Shown here: positions 60,537 to 64,000 of the stretch, one piece after another | Numbering within the stretch: the first letter of the stretch is position 1 | Layout of the letters: each line of letters starts with the position of its first letter | Origin: MWDV01 sp002070715 | Lineage (GTDB): Bacteria; Verrucomicrobiota; Verrucomicrobiia; Limisphaerales; MWDV01 | DNA: 64,000 bases | Direction of reading: 5' to 3' | Assembly: GCA_035411585.1 (NCBI GenBank) | Contig: DAONTI010000017.1 | Span: 21,654 to 85,653 of the forward strand | Program-made: the position numbers and the translations under genes | The notes under the pieces: model-generated | The model's database searches: none | Seen by the model: the letters and a program-made list of their open reading frames with translations, nothing else | Told to the model about the DNA's origin: nothing

Positions 60537-61448
60537 TCAAACCTTCGCCGTGGACGCTTCGTAGATGCTTTGGATGGAGGCGTCGAGCTGGGCGTTGAAT
60601 TCAGCGTCGGATTGCTGCGCCAACAGACCTTCCGCCAGCGCGCGGGAGAAGCTCGCGATGACGCCGTGTTGTCGTTGCAAGCGCGTGTTGCCTTCCGCGC
60701 GGGAGTAGCCGCCCGAAAGCGCTACGACTTTGAGTACCTTGGGATGCTTCACGAGTTCGGCGTGGGCATCATCCTGCTCGGGCAACGTAAGCTTGAGCAT
60801 GACTTGGCGTCCAGCCGGCAGCGCGTCGAGGTGCTGGAGCAGGGCGGATTTGAGCAGGGCTTCCGCGCCGGCCTTGTCGGGGCAATGAATGTCCACTTCC
60901 GGTTCGACGATGGGCATGAGTCCGGCCGCGCTGATTTGCGCCGCCACATCAAATTGTTGTTTGACGATGGCCTGGATGCCGGTGGCATTGGCCTGGTTGA
61001 TGACGGAGCGCATTTTTGTGCCGAAAATGTGTTTGGCGTTGGCGCGGGCCAGCAGCGCGTCGAGGCCCGGCATGGGCTTCATCAAACGCACGCCGTCGCG
61101 TTCCTCCGCCAGTCCTTTGTCCACTTTGAGAAAGGGCACAATGCGTTTGCGCTCCCAGAGATAATCCGCCGTGGGCTGGCCGGCGATGTCGCCGTCCATC
61201 GTGCGCTCGAACAAAATGGCGGCCAGGATGCGGTCGCCACTGAACACCGGACTGGTGATGATGCGCGCGCGCATCTGGTGAACCAGCGTGAACATTTCCG
61301 CTTCGTTGCTCCAAGCGTCGGGCTTGAGGCCGTAAGCCGCCAGCGCTTTTGGAGTGCTGCCGCCGCTCTGGTCGAGGGCGGCAATGAAACCGACTTGGGT
61401 GCGGATTTTGCGGAGTTGTTGTTCTTTCAGATTCAGTGCGTTCATCAT
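60537..61448 (-). CDS. fructose-bisphosphate aldolase, class I
   Basis: The 303-residue protein starts MMNALNLKEQQLRKIRTQVGFIAALDQSGGSTPKAL, the class I aldolase opening. It has MPIVEPEVDI and VMLKLTLP, where the Schiff-base lysine should sit, and LSGGYSRAEGN, which binds phosphate. It splits fructose 1,6-bisphosphate into two triose phosphates in glycolysis. Its start overlaps the pgi stop by 4 nt (61445-61448), so both are in one operon. The C-terminal SDAEFNAQLDASIQSIYEAS is duplicated as a fragment at 53611-53679. Confidence 0.95.
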   Translation of the reverse strand: MMNALNLKEQQLRKIRTQVGFIAALDQSGGSTPKALAAYGLKPDAWSNEAEMFTLVHQMRARIITSPVFSGDRILAAILFERTMDGDIAGQPTADYLWERKRIVPFLKVDKGLAEERDGVRLMKPMPGLDALLARANAKHIFGTKMRSVINQANATGIQAIVKQQFDVAAQISAAGLMPIVEPEVDIHCPDKAGAEALLKSALLQHLDALPAGRQVMLKLTLPEQDDAHAELVKHPKVLKVVALSGGYSRAEGNTRLQRQHGVIASFSRALAEGLLAQQSDAEFNAQLDASIQSIYEASTAKV

Positions 61449-63079
61449 TTTCCTTTCATATTACGATAGCGGCGAATGAGGTGGTTCGTCGAGCTGTCAT
61501 GTTTCAATTTTGGCGCGGTGCGGCTTTCCAATTCGGGCACGATGCGTTGCGCCAGGACCTTGCCGAGTTCCACGCCCCATTGATCGAAGGAATCAATGTT
61601 CCAAACCGCGCCTTGCACGAACACGCTGTGTTCGTAGAGCGCGACCAATTTGCCGAGCGTGGCGGGCGTCAGCTTGTCCGCCAGAATAATATTGGACGGG
61701 CGGTTGCCGGTGAAAACCTTGTGCGGCACGAGGGCGGCCGGCACGCCTTCCGCCTTTACTTCCGCGACGGTTTTCCCAAACGCCAGCGCTTCGGCTTGGG
61801 CGAAGACATTGGCGAGCAGCAGATCGTGATGTCGGCCGAGCGGAGTCAACGGACGCGCAAACGCGATGAAGTCGCACGGAATCAAGCGCGTGCCCTGGTG
61901 GATGAGCTGATAAAACGAGTGCTGCCCATTCGTGCCCGGTTCGCCCCAAAAAATCGGGCCGGTGGAATAATTCACCGGCTGACCGTCGCGCGTGACGTGT
62001 TTGCCGTTGCTTTCCATGGTCAACTGTTGCAGATACGCCGGGAAGCGTTTCAGGTAGTTCTCGTAGGGCAGGACCGCGACCGTTTCCGCGCCGAGGAAGT
62101 TCGTGTTCCAGACGGTGAGCAAACCCAGCAGCGCGGGCAGATTCTTCTCCAGCGGGGCGGTGCGAAAATGCTCGTCCATTTCGTGCGCTCCGGCGAGCAG
62201 CGCACGGAAGTGCGCCGGGCCGATCGCGATCATGGTCGAAAGTCCGATGGCTGAGTTCATGGAATAACGGCCACCGACCCAGTCCCAGAAGCCGAACATG
62301 TTCGCGCGGTCAATGCCGAATTCGGCCACCTTCTCCGCGTTGGTGGATACGGCCACGAAATGTCGCGCGACCGCTTTTGCATCGCCGCGAAAGGCGCGCA
62401 GCAACCAGGCCCGCGCACTGTGCGCGTTGGTCATGGTTTCCAACGTCGTGAAAGTTTTTGAGGAGATGACGAACAGCGTTTCCGCCGGATCGAGGTCGCG
62501 TGTGGCTTCCACAAAATCCGCTCCATCCACGTTGGAGATGAACCGGAATGTCATGGAACGATTGCTGTAATGACGGAGCGCTTCGTAGGCCATCACCGGG
62601 CCGAGGTCCGAGCCGCCGATGCCGATGTTGATGACGTTGCGGATGCGGCGTCCCGTGTGCCCCTTCCATTTGCCGGAACGCACGCGGTTGGCGAAGATCG
62701 CCATTTTGTTCAGCACCGCGTGAACTTCGGGAACGACGTTTTTTCCGTCCACGCGAATCACAGCGTTCCGCGGCGCGCGCAACGCAACGTGTAGCACGGC
62801 ACGATTCTCGGTGACGTTGATTTTTTCGCCCCGAAACATGGCGGCAACCTGGTTGCGCAAATCCGTCTCCTTGGCCAGTTGGCCCAGCAAGCGCACCGTT
62901 TCCGTGCTGATTCGGTTTTTGGAGTAATCCAGGAAAAGCCCCGCGCCTTCCGCCGTGAAGCGTTCGCCACGGCGCTTGTCCTGCGCGAAGAGTTCGCGCA
63001 GATGCCGTCGTTTGATGGTCTGGCTGTGACGAGTCAATGCCTTCCAGGCGGGCAGGGTGGTGAGTGGTTTGGTTTTCAT
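61445..63079 (-). CDS. pgi: glucose-6-phosphate isomerase
   Basis: From the ATG at 63079 (MKTKPLTTLPAWKAL) there are 544 residues. The sequence shows NIGIGGSDLGPVMAYEAL, FISNVDGADFVEATRDLDPAETLFVISSKTFTTLET, FGFWDWVGGRYSMNSAIGL, NGQHSFYQLIHQGTRLIPCDFI and the end-region FDQWGVELGK, all landmarks of bacterial PGI. It interconverts glucose-6-phosphate and fructose-6-phosphate in the cytoplasm. It is followed directly by the aldolase gene and preceded by a small membrane-protein gene whose reading frame ends at its ATG. Confidence 0.97.
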   Translation of the reverse strand: MKTKPLTTLPAWKALTRHSQTIKRRHLRELFAQDKRRGERFTAEGAGLFLDYSKNRISTETVRLLGQLAKETDLRNQVAAMFRGEKINVTENRAVLHVALRAPRNAVIRVDGKNVVPEVHAVLNKMAIFANRVRSGKWKGHTGRRIRNVINIGIGGSDLGPVMAYEALRHYSNRSMTFRFISNVDGADFVEATRDLDPAETLFVISSKTFTTLETMTNAHSARAWLLRAFRGDAKAVARHFVAVSTNAEKVAEFGIDRANMFGFWDWVGGRYSMNSAIGLSTMIAIGPAHFRALLAGAHEMDEHFRTAPLEKNLPALLGLLTVWNTNFLGAETVAVLPYENYLKRFPAYLQQLTMESNGKHVTRDGQPVNYSTGPIFWGEPGTNGQHSFYQLIHQGTRLIPCDFIAFARPLTPLGRHHDLLLANVFAQAEALAFGKTVAEVKAEGVPAALVPHKVFTGNRPSNIILADKLTPATLGKLVALYEHSVFVQGAVWNIDSFDQWGVELGKVLAQRIVPELESRTAPKLKHDSSTNHLIRRYRNMKGK

Positions 63080-63365
63080 GGTTCGACGACTCTTCGCTTG
63101 CTCTCCTTGTGGTGGTCCAGTGGAATAATCAAAATGATGAGGCCGAGGCAACGAAACAGGCCCGCGAACCGGGCCACTTTGAGTGCCTTTTGTCCTCTGC
63201 GTAATTTATGCCGCCCCAAAGGAAAAAGGCCGCGCCAACCAACATCAAGATAAGACCAAGAACCGCTCCTACCTCGCTGCTTGCAGCAAGAACACGTCCC
63301 GCAATTTGCAATATGAAGCCGATGCCAACACCGATGATCGTTTCCGCTTTTTTGTCAGGCAGCAT
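63076..63365 (-). pseudogene. frameshifted small membrane protein upstream of pgi
   Basis: The frame starting at 63365 gives two hydrophobic segments (TIIGVGIGFILQIAGRVLAA and VGAVLGLILMLVGAAFFLWG) and then NYAEDKRHSKWP, after which it degenerates and stops at 63129. Adding one base near 63169 restores RFAGLFRCLGLIILIIPLDH, the usual continuation of this small membrane-protein type (..AxxKGxSxWxGLLGLLxLIG..), with a stop overlapping the pgi ATG. It is a +1 frameshift by mutation or sequencing error. Function unknown. Confidence 0.65.
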
Positions 63366-63548
63366 GGCGATGTTGATTGTGGATTGATGCCGCCTAACCG
63401 TCAGGTGAGCGGCAGTTGCGTTAGGATGCTCGTCGGCATATTGCTATGCTCCGAGTGTGACGGTTTGCCACCGGTTGTCAAACCCGGCTTTTGCCGGATC
63501 CATCGGGGATTCTGCCGTCGGCAGGGAGTCAGCGCAACGGCTGGGGGA

Positions 63549-63570
63549 GGGACACGTTCCACCGTGTCCC
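63549..63570. repeat. 22-nt palindrome, inverted partner of 63723-63744
   Basis: The stem GGGACAC/GTGTCCC encloses GTTCCACC. Its reverse complement matches 63723-63744 at all but two positions, which are changed in a base-pair-preserving way. A wider shared context (CTGGG then AGGGAC) extends the similarity by about 8 nt. Confidence 0.75.
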
Positions 63571-63722
63571 AAACTAAATCATCAACAAAACGTGGAGCGG
63601 GCGCTCAGATCGAGCCGGAACTCACGAACGCAAAAAGTATTTTACCCGGGGTTACGTGCGGGACACGCGGTTCAGTGTTCATCCAATCTTGTTATCCCGT
63701 CAATTGCCTCCGGGGTGGTTCA

Positions 63723-63744
63723 GGGACGCGGTGGAACGCGTCCC
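63723..63744. repeat. 22-nt palindrome, inverted partner of 63549-63570
   Basis: The stem GGGACGCG/CGCGTCCC encloses GTGGAA. Compared with the partner, an A-T pair has become a G-C pair, keeping the stem intact. Confidence 0.75.
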
Positions 63745-63826
63745 TCCCAGGAAAATATCATCGCTGCAGAAAATTCATGTCGAAGCGGTCCCGTTTAGCC
63801 AGGGCGGAACCTCAAAACGGCTAAGC

Positions 63827-63946
63827 CGGAACGATTCGATTGGAGTTTGGGTGGAACGGGCCACTGGCCCGTTCTGTCGGGCTACCAGCCCGACAGCTGA
63901 ACGCAAAGAGTGCGAACCAAATGGTGTGCGATCTCCGTGCGCTTGG
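63827..63946 (+). repeat. interspersed hairpin repeat, copy B (partner at 10158-10277)
   Basis: Same orientation as copy A. Here both stem-loops are perfect: 63854-63874 (GAACGGGCCA) and 63874-63896 (CTGTCGGGCT, loop ACC). In copy A each has one weakened pair. Sequence after GTGCGC diverges from copy A, so copy B lacks the two extra hairpins. Confidence 0.85.
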
Positions 63947-64000
63947 CTAGCCCGAATATTTCATCAGAGCGGGGCGAAGCGGATTTGCGGAGCAAAATGG

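Larger units (their letters stand above)
63366..64000. other. non-coding end of the window, rich in hairpin repeats
   Basis: No credible gene in 635 nt. Open frames on the plus strand (63457-63798) have no domain and run across repeats. The part near 63366 should hold the promoter of the pgi operon. The rest contains two small hairpins (63549-63570 and 63723-63744) and repeat copy B (63827-63946). Confidence 0.6.

Noticed and set aside
1..64000. tRNA, rRNA or CRISPR arrays
   Set aside because: No cloverleaf, rRNA core sequence or regularly spaced direct repeats were found on reading; this was by eye, so a tRNA scan would be decisive.

Overview
The window (about 60% G+C, both strands densely coded) looks like a chromosome segment of a Verrucomicrobiota bacterium, probably of the Limisphaerales/Pedosphaerales type. 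This is inferred from gene content, not from a marker gene. The hints are secreted proteins whose C-termini share a short beta domain ending in an aromatic-Arg motif, a DUF1080 protein, secreted glycosidase-like proteins, Gfo/Idh oxidoreductases, weak Shine-Dalgarno signals and many small hairpin repeats. No rRNA, tRNA, CRISPR array, integrase or transposase was seen.

Layout. 0.1-4.1 kb (minus strand): a compact run of a conserved protein with a deoxyhypusine-synthase-like look, a Ser/Thr kinase, an N-carbamoylputrescine amidase-like hydrolase and an RmlD-like reductase. 4.2-12.6 kb (minus): secreted or sugar-related proteins (Ntn-hydrolase fused to a propeller, Gfo/Idh oxidoreductase, glycosidase-like protein, GH5, DUF1080) and one unknown protein. 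12.8-21.8 kb: three large secreted proteins, one of them split by an in-frame amber codon. 22-30 kb: housekeeping genes (type IIA topoisomerase A subunit, nadA, cysK, Na/Pi cotransporter, fumC).

30.3-52.4 kb is a defence and DNA-repair island. It holds two type III-like restriction-modification systems. RM1 is res, a Fic remnant, a decayed copy of the mod 5' end, an OLD-like AAA ATPase, then mod. RM2 is res, mod and a RelE-like/UvrD helicase fusion. A convergent SbcD/SbcC-like pair follows. The RM2 mod gene has been invaded twice, without loss of reading frame, by sequences resembling the intervening-sequence elements that carry four-helix-bundle (S23/IVP) ORFs. One copy still carries the ORF and the other is an ORF-less relic. 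This is the most unusual object in the window.

52.7-60.4 kb: a voltage-gated-type ion channel, a small Gly/Cys-rich exported protein, and a TetR / HlyD-like adaptor / FtsX-type permease / ABC ATPase / response regulator / histidine kinase cluster, preceded by a TetR-type palindrome and an FNR/Anr-like box. 60.5-63.4 kb: a glycolytic operon (frameshifted small membrane protein, pgi, class I aldolase). The last 0.6 kb is non-coding and rich in hairpin repeats, one of which also occurs at 10.2 kb.
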